Origin: Bacillus sp. ISL-18
GTDB lineage: Bacteria > Bacillota > Bacilli > Bacillales > Cytobacillaceae
Assembly: GCF_018613415.1 (NCBI RefSeq)
Contig: NZ_JAGGQG010000002.1
Location: 771,438-835,437, forward strand
Direction of reading: 5' to 3'
Length of the DNA: 64,000 bases
Position numbers and translations under genes: made by a program
Shown here: positions 44,864 to 53,108 of the stretch, piece after piece
How the letters are laid out: each line of letters begins with the position of its first letter
Numbering within the stretch: the first letter of the stretch is position 1
The notes under the pieces: model-generated
What the model was told of the DNA's origin: nothing
The model's database searches: none
The model's input: only the letters and a program-made list of their open reading frames with translations

Positions 44864-44928
44864 ACACCATGAAAAAATTACCATAATATAGGGGTAACTA
44901 AATCCTTGAAAACTAGTAGGTGTATGTG

Positions 44929-45582
44929 ATGAAAATTGAAAAGGCTTATCGTTATATAAAAAGATTAATTATCGAAGGAATTTTAGAGCCCGATACCGCC
45001 ATTAATGTGAATGAAATTGCCGAGACCTTAAAGATGAGCCGGACACCCGTACACAAAGCGCTATCCAAGCTGGAACAAGAAGGCTTTCTTTCGATTGTGC
45101 CGCAGGTAGGAGTCTATGTGAAAAGACCTGATCCTGAAGAAGTATTAGAACGTCTTCTAGTCTGTGCGAATCTGGATGCATTGATGACCGAGCAGGCCGC
45201 GTTATTCTTAACGCAAGAAGAATTTACTTATATGGAGTCCATCTTAGAACGAATGGATCAACCGGAATTGTCTGCTGACGAATATGGCAGCCTCAACATT
45301 GACTTTCACCGTACCATCTATGAAGCCTCTAAGTTAACCTATACCTTCAACTTGGCAAAGCAGCTATGGGATTATCTGAATTTCGTCGGAAATCCGGAGG
45401 ACTTATTCACTAGTGACAGACGGCAACAGTCACAAACCGAGCATTGGATGATTTTCTATTACTTGAAGGAAAATGATAGCAAGTCCGCTAAAAATCTGAT
45501 GGAAAAACATATGCGCCGAGTAGCCAAGCTGGTTGGTGAAAAATATCAGGGCATTGAACTGAGCCGGCGTATCCTAAGCTAG
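44929..45582 (+). CDS. GntR-family regulator (FadR/FCD type), module A
   Basis: A 217-residue transcription factor. The winged helix comprises residues 1-65 (NEIAETLKMSRTPVHKALSKLEQEG), followed by an all-helical FCD ligand-binding domain. Compared with many FCD proteins, the metal ligands are only partly visible (FHRTIYEAS). ATG 44929 is preceded by TAGGTG; GTG starts slightly upstream are less well placed. Being inside module A, it probably controls it in response to an acid ligand (inference). Confidence 0.82.
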   Translation: MKIEKAYRYIKRLIIEGILEPDTAINVNEIAETLKMSRTPVHKALSKLEQEGFLSIVPQVGVYVKRPDPEEVLERLLVCANLDALMTEQAALFLTQEEFTYMESILERMDQPELSADEYGSLNIDFHRTIYEASKLTYTFNLAKQLWDYLNFVGNPEDLFTSDRRQQSQTEHWMIFYYLKENDSKSAKNLMEKHMRRVAKLVGEKYQGIELSRRILS

Positions 45583-45614
45583 TCCAAAAACTACTAATCC
45601 AGGAGGTCCTATTA

Positions 45615-46808
45615 ATGGAGCAAAGTGTGGTTGAATTAAAAAAAGAATTGGTGGAGAATGCTCGGTCCCTGATCCCAACATTACGGGAACATAGTGAGGA
45701 AATTGAAAAAACAAATACGTTACCCCAGGTAATTATTGAGGAAATGAAAAATAAAGGCACCCTTAAAGTGTTACGCCCTCATCTCTTTGGCGGTTATCAA
45801 ACCAATATGCGGACATATACCGAGGTTGTAACGGAAATTTCACGAGGTAATGGATCGGCTGGCTGGTTTGTGGCGTTAAGTAATATACGGGATTATATGA
45901 TCTCTTATACGTTTGGTGAAAAGGCACTAAGTGAAATTTATCCTCCTGGAAAAGATGTAGTGCTGGCCGGTAACTTTAAGCCAATCAAATGCAATATTAA
46001 AAAAGTAGATGGCGGCTATTTTATCGAAGAAGCACAATGGCCGTTTGTTTCCGGCAGTCCCCACGCTGACTGGTGCTATTTTGGCTTCCCGCTTGTCGAT
46101 GACAACGGCGGGATCGAGATGGCAATTATGGTAATTCCACGGGACGAACTAGAAGTACTAGATGACTGGTATGTAATGGGTCTTAAGGGATCAGGCAGTA
46201 ATAGCTGCAAAATCCAAAACGTCTTTGTTCCTGAACATCGCGTGTCGTTGGATCGTCTGGCAAGTAAAGGTCATTATTTAATTGACCCGCTTAAGGATGT
46301 TGGATTATATCGTTCGTCCTTTGTGCCATCACTAACCTTATCGATCGTTGCCCCGGCATTAGGACTTGCTCAGGCTGCAATGGATTTATATATGGAGAGA
46401 CTTCCAAAGGCTGGAATTGGGAACACCTTCTACAATAAGCAAAACGAGGCACCAATCACTCATCTGCAGGTTGCGCAGGCACAGCTTAAAATTGATTCGG
46501 CAGAACTTCATCTCTATCGGGCTGTAGACAAGATTGATGATTATGCAGAACGGGGAGTCGAAATGGATAAAGCTGAAATTGTCAAAGTGAAAGCGGACTT
46601 TGGTTATGTAAATCAATTATGTAAGGAAGCGATTGATCTCCTTGTTGCTGGAGTAGGTTCGATGTTCACTTATGAGACAAACGCATTGCAAAGGGTTTAT
46701 CGGGATTTCTTGACGATGCATTTACACGGCTTTATCACTCCATCCAGTTTAATAGAAACGTACGGCAGAATACTGTGCGGACAGGAACCGAACACTTATT
46801 TTGTATAA
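45615..46808 (+). CDS. Flavin-dependent aromatic monooxygenase (HsaA-like, acyl-CoA dehydrogenase fold), module A
   Basis: A 397-residue group D flavin monooxygenase oxygenase component. It resembles HsaA (hydroxylation of a secosteroid phenol) in LRPHLFGGYQ, the WPFVSGSPHADW segment and DWYVMGLKGSGSN. These enzymes use reduced flavin from a separate reductase to ortho-hydroxylate phenols; the reductase at 47901 is two genes away. AGGAGG precedes the ATG. An ordinary acyl-CoA dehydrogenase is the alternative, but the HsaA-like motifs and neighbours argue against it. Confidence 0.82.
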   Translation: MEQSVVELKKELVENARSLIPTLREHSEEIEKTNTLPQVIIEEMKNKGTLKVLRPHLFGGYQTNMRTYTEVVTEISRGNGSAGWFVALSNIRDYMISYTFGEKALSEIYPPGKDVVLAGNFKPIKCNIKKVDGGYFIEEAQWPFVSGSPHADWCYFGFPLVDDNGGIEMAIMVIPRDELEVLDDWYVMGLKGSGSNSCKIQNVFVPEHRVSLDRLASKGHYLIDPLKDVGLYRSSFVPSLTLSIVAPALGLAQAAMDLYMERLPKAGIGNTFYNKQNEAPITHLQVAQAQLKIDSAELHLYRAVDKIDDYAERGVEMDKAEIVKVKADFGYVNQLCKEAIDLLVAGVGSMFTYETNALQRVYRDFLTMHLHGFITPSSLIETYGRILCGQEPNTYFV

Positions 46809-46859
46809 ACAATACTTCTAGAGTAGGACCAACAGGCTAGCGCAATTTCTTTGAAAAAA

Positions 46860-46873
46860 TGTAAGGGCTTTCC
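46860..46873. promoter_or_regulatory. Recurrent cre-like motif, instance 1
   Basis: TGTAAGGGCTTTCC, 42 bp before the dioxygenase start. Related sequences precede the starts at 50717 (TGTAAGGGTTTTCA) and 52255 (TGTAAAGGGTTTCA). It has 12 of 14 matches to cre. Confidence 0.4.
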
Positions 46874-46901
46874 TAATAAAAATAGTCTAGGAGGATTTAA
46901 A

Positions 46902-47855
46902 ATGAGTTTACCAGAGATTGCAAAGTTAGGACATGTCGCATTAGTGACGGAAGACTTAGAGAAATCACTTTGGTTTTATAAGGATGTCATCGGCCTCGAA
47001 GAAACTGAAGTGGTAGACGGGACCCATTATTTACGTGCTTGGGGAGATTTTGAACACCATACCCTTTCAGTCAAAGCAGGAGGCAAAAATCATCTCGACC
47101 ATATCGCCTGGAGAACCAAGCGCCCTGAGGATGTAGAAGGTTTTGCAAATCTATTAACAGAAGCAGGGACAGAAGTTACTTGGATTGAGGCAGGAGTGGA
47201 GGCCGGGCAAGGCAGAGCCATACGTTTTCAATTACCGAGTGAACACCGCTTTGAAATTTACTATGATATGGAAAAAACGTTAGCTGAGCCATCAAAACGT
47301 TCCGTCTTGAAGAATCAAACCTATAAATCCTGGGCCCGCGGGGTATCGCCGCGTCGCATTGACCACGTAAACCTGTTAACATCTCTCAAAGCGAATGTGA
47401 TTTCAGACTACTTAAAGGAGAAGTTAGGTTTTAAAATGAGGGAATACGTAAAAGCACCAGATGATTCGTTAGTGGGGGCTTGGTTAAGTGTAACGCCATT
47501 GGTTCATGATATCGCCGTCAGCCATGATCCATTCTCACCAACAACACACCAAATCCATCATATTTCCTATTGGCTCGATAATTCCCAGGACCTGTTAAGA
47601 GCCGCCGATATTTTAAAAGAGAATGGAATCTTCTTTAAAGGACCTGGTAAGCATGGAATTTCACAAGCTATGTATATCTACGCCATCGATCCAGGCAGCG
47701 GATTACGAATAGAATTGTTTACAAACGGTTACTTAATATTTGAACCTGACTGGGAGCCAATCGAATGGACATTGGATGAGATGGACATCGGCTTTACATT
47801 CTGGGGCGATCAAATGGACAATAAGCCAGAAAACAATCCAACAATAGAAGCATAG
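46902..47855 (+). CDS. Extradiol dioxygenase, XylE-like, module A
   Basis: A 317-residue two-domain vicinal-oxygen-chelate dioxygenase that cleaves catechols beside the hydroxyls. The layout follows XylE: RIDHVNLL (His155), QIHHISYWLDN (His219/220) and LRIELF (Glu271) supply the Fe(II) facial triad, with KHGISQ (His251) and IYAIDP (Tyr260) matching second-sphere residues. The DLLRAADIL segment also matches. ATG chosen with AGGAGG upstream. Paralogue of equal length at 53109. Confidence 0.9.
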   Translation: MSLPEIAKLGHVALVTEDLEKSLWFYKDVIGLEETEVVDGTHYLRAWGDFEHHTLSVKAGGKNHLDHIAWRTKRPEDVEGFANLLTEAGTEVTWIEAGVEAGQGRAIRFQLPSEHRFEIYYDMEKTLAEPSKRSVLKNQTYKSWARGVSPRRIDHVNLLTSLKANVISDYLKEKLGFKMREYVKAPDDSLVGAWLSVTPLVHDIAVSHDPFSPTTHQIHHISYWLDNSQDLLRAADILKENGIFFKGPGKHGISQAMYIYAIDPGSGLRIELFTNGYLIFEPDWEPIEWTLDEMDIGFTFWGDQMDNKPENNPTIEA

Positions 47856-47900
47856 CGTTACAATATGACAAAGTTTAAAGATAGAAAGGGGAACAACGGG

Positions 47901-48383
47901 ATGGATGATCGTCAATTTCGAACAGCAATGGGGAAATTTGCAACAGGTGTTACCGTGATTGCCACTGATGTGGATGGGGATGTACATGGAATGACAGCGA
48001 ACGCCTTTATGTCTGTTTCACTCGACCCGAAGCTGGTTGTCATTTCGATTGGAGAAAGGGCTCGTATTCTTGAGAAAATTAAACAGAGTAAAACATTCTC
48101 TGTGAATATATTAGCGGCAGATCAACAAGAACTGTCGATGATTTTTGCAGGACAGCTAAAGGAGCACCGAGAGGTAATTTTTGACCGCCTTGATGGAAAG
48201 CCGGTATTAGCTGGTGCGGTTGCCCAAATCGCTTGTGAGGTATCAGCCGAACATGTGGAGGGGGACCATACCCTCTTTATTGGCAGGGTAACAGATATTC
48301 AGCTTGAAGATGCCGAACCGCTCATTTTTTACAGCGGCCGTTACCGTTCATTAACCGAAGAAGAAGCTGTAACGCTTAAATAA
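47901..48383 (+). CDS. Flavin reductase of a two-component monooxygenase (copy 2), module A
   Basis: A 160-residue HpaC/HsaB-type reductase, beginning MDDRQFRTAMGKFATGV and containing GMTANAFMSVSLDPKLV and EGDHTLFIGRV. It is near-identical in core motifs to copy 1 at 37917. AAAGGGG precedes the ATG. Last gene of module A before a terminator, it should feed reduced flavin to the HsaA-like oxygenase at 45615 and perhaps to the second one at 55677, which has no reductase of its own nearby. Confidence 0.88.
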   Translation: MDDRQFRTAMGKFATGVTVIATDVDGDVHGMTANAFMSVSLDPKLVVISIGERARILEKIKQSKTFSVNILAADQQELSMIFAGQLKEHREVIFDRLDGKPVLAGAVAQIACEVSAEHVEGDHTLFIGRVTDIQLEDAEPLIFYSGRYRSLTEEEAVTLK

Positions 48384-48391
48384 CGATGTGT

Positions 48392-48432
48392 GTAAGACTC
48401 CTTGCAGAAAACGATAAGGAGTCTTTCTTTTA
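48392..48432 (+). terminator. Terminator of module A
   Basis: AAGACTCCTT pairs with AAGGAGTCTT, followed by a T-rich tail. Confidence 0.85.
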
Positions 48433-48475
48433 TAAAGAATGCTTCGATTTTAATTAGTCGATAAGGGGTGTGGCC

Positions 48476-50335
48476 ATGAAGGGGAACCTGGCTAGTATAC
48501 TGGAGCTAACTACTAGTGAAGAAAAGAATAAAAAAATGATCACCACTTCCTCCGCCTTTGGACTGTTACGTAAAGGGATTATTGAGAATTTAGGAATGAC
48601 ACGGGCAAAGGGATTTCTGCTTCGTTACGGCTGGAGCCTTGGTGTTACCGATGCCGAGGAAGCAATGAAAAAAACTTCCAATATTGATGAACTCCTTCAG
48701 CAAGCTGCGATCCTTCATTTAAGCACAGGCCATATTAAAGATATTCAATCGGAACGAATTATCGAAATGAGCGATTCTGACACGATAAAATCGATTCTTG
48801 GCAAAGGAAAATGGATTGATTCCTTTGAAGCGAACGAACACTTAAAGCATCATGGTCAATCAGATATTCCAGCCTGTCATACCCTAACCGGCTATGCTAG
48901 CGGGTATATGTCTACGGTTTGCAAAAGAAGTGTCATTGTAAAAGAAATTAGCTGTATTGCCAAGGGGGATCCTGAATGCTGTTTCGAAGCGAGGCTGCAG
49001 GAAGATTGGGGTTCTGAGATCCAAGAGGAATTAAAATTTTATAACGAAATTAATATCATCGAGGAACTCGAGTATACCTACGAGCAATTGCTAGAGCAGC
49101 GTAAACTTGTGGAAATGGTTTCTAAATTCCATAAAAAACTAACGGAAAGTGTCTCAAATGGGAGTAATCTTCAAGATATAGCTGACATTACCTTTAAACT
49201 ACTAGGCGTGCCCATTTCCATTGAAGATTTAGGCTTCCAAAAAATTGTTTATGCAGGAATAGAGAAAGAAGAGTACGAAAACTTGAGTCTCGAATTAAAG
49301 GATAGTTTGGTCCGAAAAAGTCGAAAAAACAACTCGAGTCTGCCAGTGTTTACTGAAACAACTAGATTGAAAACAGTTCACCAAGAACGCCTGATCACAC
49401 CGATTATTGTCCAAAAAAAGGTAATTGGTTATTGCAGCTTCCTCTATCCCAAACGTTCTCGGGCTAGTAGAGAAGACAATAACATTATGTTTATTGAACG
49501 GGTAGCCAACGCCGCCTCTTTGTATCTCCTGAATGAAAAAACGAGTTTTGAAGCTCTGGAAAAAATGAAGGGTTACTTTTTGGAGCAAATCCTAAAACGC
49601 CAATATTCTGCCCGAGAAGAGGTAATCCATCGAGGCAGGTATATGGGGATTAATTTAGAAGAACCGTTTTTTGTGGCAGCATTAGACTTAAAGGAAAAGG
49701 GGAATACCTCAGGGATTAGGAAAGACCAATACGACCAATTTCTCGAGACCATTGCCAAGTATTTAGATATTCAGGGGTATAAAGCGTTAATTGGCCAATA
49801 TGGAGGTCAAATTATTATGCTGATTCCCGAATCAGCTCAACTGTTAAGTCATCTTGGTAAAATGATAAAGCATGTCGAAACGACACATTCTCTCTATGAA
49901 TGTAAAATGGGGATAAGTGACTCTGCTGAAGAGATTGAGAGCGTTCTGGAAAGCTTAGAAGAATCATTGATTGCCTTAAGGATGGCAACAGGAAAAAAGA
50001 TTATTCATTTTAAAGATTTAGGAATTGTCGGTGTGTTGATTAATTCCAAAAATGTCAGCGGAATTAAGAAAATAGCTAAACAAGAATTAGGACCGCTCTT
50101 TAAATTAGGCGAGGCCAAACAAAAGGAATTAGTTAAAACTCTCTACGTGTTTCTAGCGAATGGAGGTAAGCTGCAGCAAACGATGGATGATTTGGCTCTA
50201 TCCATGAGTGGTCTGATGTATCGAATCAATAAAATTGAAAGCCTGCTTCAAAAAGATTTACGTGATTCCACTCAAAGTTATCAGTTGCAGTTAATTTTAG
50301 ATTCTCTTTTGGCATTAGGGGAGCTAGATATTTAA
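48476..50335 (+). CDS. Aromatic-sensing regulator: XylR_N/V4R sensor with PucR-type output
   Basis: A 619-residue regulator. Residues 1-175 are a DmpR/XylR-type sensor: Trp113 in KWIDSF matches the phenol-contacting tryptophan, and Cys134, Glu157, Cys160 and Cys168 reproduce the 23-3-8 spacing of the zinc ligands in MopR. A coiled linker (190-225), a GAF-like part (230-370) and a CdaR/GGDEF-like part follow, then a C-terminal PucR helix-turn-helix (KLQQTMDDLALSMSGLMYRI). There is no AAA+ domain, so it does not act on sigma-54. ATG 48476 is six bases from AAGGGGTG. It probably activates the flanking modules. Confidence 0.85.
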   Translation: MKGNLASILELTTSEEKNKKMITTSSAFGLLRKGIIENLGMTRAKGFLLRYGWSLGVTDAEEAMKKTSNIDELLQQAAILHLSTGHIKDIQSERIIEMSDSDTIKSILGKGKWIDSFEANEHLKHHGQSDIPACHTLTGYASGYMSTVCKRSVIVKEISCIAKGDPECCFEARLQEDWGSEIQEELKFYNEINIIEELEYTYEQLLEQRKLVEMVSKFHKKLTESVSNGSNLQDIADITFKLLGVPISIEDLGFQKIVYAGIEKEEYENLSLELKDSLVRKSRKNNSSLPVFTETTRLKTVHQERLITPIIVQKKVIGYCSFLYPKRSRASREDNNIMFIERVANAASLYLLNEKTSFEALEKMKGYFLEQILKRQYSAREEVIHRGRYMGINLEEPFFVAALDLKEKGNTSGIRKDQYDQFLETIAKYLDIQGYKALIGQYGGQIIMLIPESAQLLSHLGKMIKHVETTHSLYECKMGISDSAEEIESVLESLEESLIALRMATGKKIIHFKDLGIVGVLINSKNVSGIKKIAKQELGPLFKLGEAKQKELVKTLYVFLANGGKLQQTMDDLALSMSGLMYRINKIESLLQKDLRDSTQSYQLQLILDSLLALGELDI

Positions 50336-50342
50336 TCCTGCG

Positions 50343-50373
50343 AAGCATTCCATCAAGAGGAGTGCTTTTTTTG
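50343..50373 (+). terminator. Terminator after the aromatic sensor gene
   Basis: AAGCATTCC-ATCAAGA-GGAGTGCTT followed by T residues. Confidence 0.85.
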
Positions 50374-50375
50374 TT

Positions 50376-50552
50376 AGCTGCGTTAAACTTGAATGTTGAT
50401 TTCCGCTCCAGGCGGCAAGCGGTTCGCGGGCGTGCCGGGGAGCCTCCTCGGCGCTTGCGCCTGCGGGGTCTCCCCTGCCCCTTACTCCCGCAGGAGTCTT
50501 CGCCGCCTTCCGCTCCAATCAACATGGCTCAAAATCAACAGTATCCTTTAAT
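50376..50552. repeat. GC-rich dispersed palindromic element, copy 2
   Basis: Same element as at 14527-14703, same orientation, again starting directly after a terminator. The two copies differ by small indels (AAGCGGTTCGCGGG here against TTCGCTTTCCGCGGG) and scattered bases, and share the flanks TTGAATGTTGAT and CAACAGTATCCTTTA. It occupies half of the 381-bp gap; the rest is AT-rich promoter DNA for the MFS gene. Confidence 0.85.
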
Positions 50553-50654
50553 ACTACCTTTTTTAAAACCAATAAAGACTTCCGAAAAATTATTTCCAAT
50601 ATAAATTAGTTAAAAATCACAAGATGTTAACTACTTTTTATTCTAGTAATAGTT

Positions 50655-50700
50655 AATTGAATTTTCTAAAATCAATAAATGTAAGGGTTTTCATTAACGA
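50655..50700 (+). promoter_or_regulatory. Regulatory block before the module B MFS gene (cre-like motif, instance 2)
   Basis: Contains AATTTTCTAAAAT and ATAAATGTAAGGGTTTTCA; the 14-mer at 50680-50693 matches cre at 13 positions. The same two pieces recur at 52166-52226 before the second hydrolase gene. Confidence 0.5.
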
Positions 50701-50716
50701 ATAGGGGGAAACGATA

Positions 50717-52030
50717 TTGAATCAAGCTCAATCGATTGAAAAAAGTACGGTCAAGAAAACGATGAACAGGATTTTGCCGTTTATTTTACTTTTATATGTT
50801 GTGGCTTTCTTGGACAGGGTTAATATGGGCTATGCTGCCTTAGAAATGAATGCTGATTTGTCCTTAACCGCAGAGGCATTTGGCTTGCTGTCAGGCTTAT
50901 TCTTTATCAGTTATTTTATCTTTGAAGTTCCAAGTAATTTGATTATGCACAAAGTCGGGGCAAAATTGTGGATTTCACGAATTATGATTTCGTGGGGCAT
51001 TGTGGTGATCTTAACAGCATTTATTCAATCGGCCACTCACTTATACATTTTGCGGTTTTTACTGGGCGCAGCTGAGGCAGGCTTTGTTCCTGGAATCGTC
51101 CTTTATTTAACGTATTGGTTTCGAAGCCGTGAGAGGGGGCGGGCAACCGCGTTATTTTTCGTTGCCTTGCCATTAAGTGCGTTAATTGGAGCACCACTGT
51201 CAACCTGGATTATGGACACCATTTCGTGGGGAGGTTTAGCAGGCTGGAGATGGATGTTTATTATCGAAGGTATTCCGGCCGTACTTTTGGGGATTGTCGT
51301 TCTATTTTATTTGACCAATAAACCGGCCAATGCCAAGTGGTTAACCGAAGCGGAAAAGACCTGGCTCGAAGGGGAATTGGACAAGGAGCGAGCCTTAAGT
51401 GCAAAGTTAAATAAAACCTCCCATCTAGGTATGTTGAAGGATTCAAAAGTATGGAAGTTAGCTTTATTTAATATTGCTGGTTTTATTGCAGTCAATGCCT
51501 TGTCGTACTGGATGCCAACAATCATTAAATCTTTATCGGCCTCTTCAACAACCAACCTGCAGATCGGCTGGCTAGCCATGATACCTTCGATTATAGCTAT
51601 TCCCTCTATTCTATTTACGGGTTGGAACGCGGACCGAACGAATTCACACAAATGGCATTTGGCGGCATGTGTAACCGTGGCGATGGTCGGCTTTTTAGGT
51701 TGTGCCTTCGTGTCAAGCGTTCCCATGATGGTTTTGATGCTTTCGATTACTTCTGCAGGACTATATGGAATATCCGGAACTTTTTATGCCTATATTACTT
51801 TCTTCTTCTCTGAATCAACGGCACCAGCCGGCATCGCCTTAGTAAGCACTCTTTCCTCATTAGGCGGATTCGTGGGGCCGATGATTATGGGTGTTTTCAA
51901 TTTTACCCAAGCCATGTTCATCATCGCAGGCTTCCTTTTAATCAGCTTGATTACACTTACAACTTTAAAATTATTCCCTAATAATAAGACTGATCTGGCC
52001 GAAGACAATATCATAGAAGTACCAAATTAA
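50717..52030 (+). CDS. MFS transporter, anion:cation symporter type, module B
   Basis: A 437-residue, 12-helix permease resembling aromatic-acid or phthalate-type ACS transporters: helix 1-2 region YVVAFLDRVNMGYAALEM, FEVPSNLIMHKVGAK, and RFLLGAAEAGFVPG. The DRxN motif is typical of carboxylate and aromatic-acid importers. TTG start with AGGGGGAA upstream. First gene of module B, so uptake of the aromatic substrate is likely. Confidence 0.85.
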   Translation: MNQAQSIEKSTVKKTMNRILPFILLLYVVAFLDRVNMGYAALEMNADLSLTAEAFGLLSGLFFISYFIFEVPSNLIMHKVGAKLWISRIMISWGIVVILTAFIQSATHLYILRFLLGAAEAGFVPGIVLYLTYWFRSRERGRATALFFVALPLSALIGAPLSTWIMDTISWGGLAGWRWMFIIEGIPAVLLGIVVLFYLTNKPANAKWLTEAEKTWLEGELDKERALSAKLNKTSHLGMLKDSKVWKLALFNIAGFIAVNALSYWMPTIIKSLSASSTTNLQIGWLAMIPSIIAIPSILFTGWNADRTNSHKWHLAACVTVAMVGFLGCAFVSSVPMMVLMLSITSAGLYGISGTFYAYITFFFSESTAPAGIALVSTLSSLGGFVGPMIMGVFNFTQAMFIIAGFLLISLITLTTLKLFPNNKTDLAEDNIIEVPN

Positions 52031-52052
52031 TAGAATCAGTAAGTGACCTACT

Positions 52053-52083
52053 TTAGTCCGGGCGTATAACCCGGATTTTCTTA
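52053..52083 (+). terminator. Weak terminator after the MFS gene
   Basis: AGTCCGGG-CGTATAA-CCCGGATT followed by TTCTT. Confidence 0.5.
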
Positions 52084-52165
52084 TGTAAAAGTTAAACCAA
52101 AACCAATAAAAAATAGTTGAAAATTGAATTAAATCAAATGGTTTTTTCTCTAGAATTAAAACACT

Positions 52166-52226
52166 CAATTTTCTAAAATTTAAATCAAGAACAAGATTAA
52201 GAATAAATGTAAAGGGTTTCATTAAC
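52166..52226 (+). promoter_or_regulatory. Regulatory block before the second hydrolase (cre-like motif, instance 3)
   Basis: CAATTTTCTAAAAT followed by ATAAATGTAAAGGGTTTCATTAAC, parallel to the block at 50655. TGTAAAGGGTTTCA (52208-52221) has 12 of 14 cre matches. Confidence 0.45.
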
Positions 52227-52254
52227 ACCTTACCTAAAGAAGGGAGAATTTAAT

Positions 52255-53094
52255 TTGGATCAGATTAAACAAAAAGTAATTAAAACCAAAAACTTTGAAA
52301 CATTTCTTAATCGTACAGGGGAAGGAAACTCTGAGGCCATTTTATTTTTACACGGATCTGGCCCGGGGGTGTACGCATGGGCGAATTGGCGTTATGCCTT
52401 AAACGCCTGCAGTGAGCACTATGATTGCCTTGCTCCTGACCTGCTTGGTTTTGGCAATAGCAGCCATCCCGAAACTCTGCCCAAGAATCGCCAGGGCTGG
52501 GCCGATCTTTGGGTCAATCAAATCATCGAACTGTTGGATGAATTGGGAATTCAAAAAGCTCATGTAGTAGGCAATTCGTTAGGTTGTTCGATCGCTCTAG
52601 AATTGCTCTTGGAGCATCCGGAACGGTTTAGCAGTGTTGTCTTGATGGGGCCTGGCGGGACGCCTAATACCAAACTTAGTACGGAGCTTGCCCGTGCGAA
52701 GGGATTCTATGAGAATCCGTCGGAAAAGAAAATGCGCCAGATTATGAGCTGGTTTGTCTATGATGCTGAAAAACTAGCACCGGAAATTGATGCCTTGGCA
52801 GAATCCCGTTATGAAACGGCAATGCGTCCGGAAATTCAACGCTCCAATGATGCCATCTTTGCTACTGCTGCTGTTCCCGTCCCTGTTACGGCTTTAAAAC
52901 GAATTCAGCACCCCGTTTTATTAGTACACGGACGAGACGATATGGTTTGCTCGATTGAATCAAGCTATTACTTGCTATCTTATTTGCCAAATGTCCAGCT
53001 TCATGTCTACGGTCAAACAGGACATTGGACGCAAATTGAACAGAAAGATAGTTTTAATCAATTAATCCAAGATTATTTTTCTAATAAACTCTAA
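52255..53094 (+). CDS. Meta-cleavage product (C-C) hydrolase, module B
   Basis: A 279-residue XylF-like alpha/beta hydrolase: HGSGPGVYAWANWR is nearly the XylF motif, VGNSLGCS has the nucleophile serine, GRDDMVCS the aspartate and TGHWTQIEQ the histidine. It acts on the ring-cleavage product of the dioxygenase encoded next. TTG start with AGAAGGGAG upstream. Its stop codon abuts the ribosome site of the dioxygenase gene, so the pair is coupled. Paralogue at 43962. Confidence 0.88.
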   Translation: MDQIKQKVIKTKNFETFLNRTGEGNSEAILFLHGSGPGVYAWANWRYALNACSEHYDCLAPDLLGFGNSSHPETLPKNRQGWADLWVNQIIELLDELGIQKAHVVGNSLGCSIALELLLEHPERFSSVVLMGPGGTPNTKLSTELARAKGFYENPSEKKMRQIMSWFVYDAEKLAPEIDALAESRYETAMRPEIQRSNDAIFATAAVPVPVTALKRIQHPVLLVHGRDDMVCSIESSYYLLSYLPNVQLHVYGQTGHWTQIEQKDSFNQLIQDYFSNKL

Positions 53095-53108
53095 TGGAGG
53101 TTTTGGGA

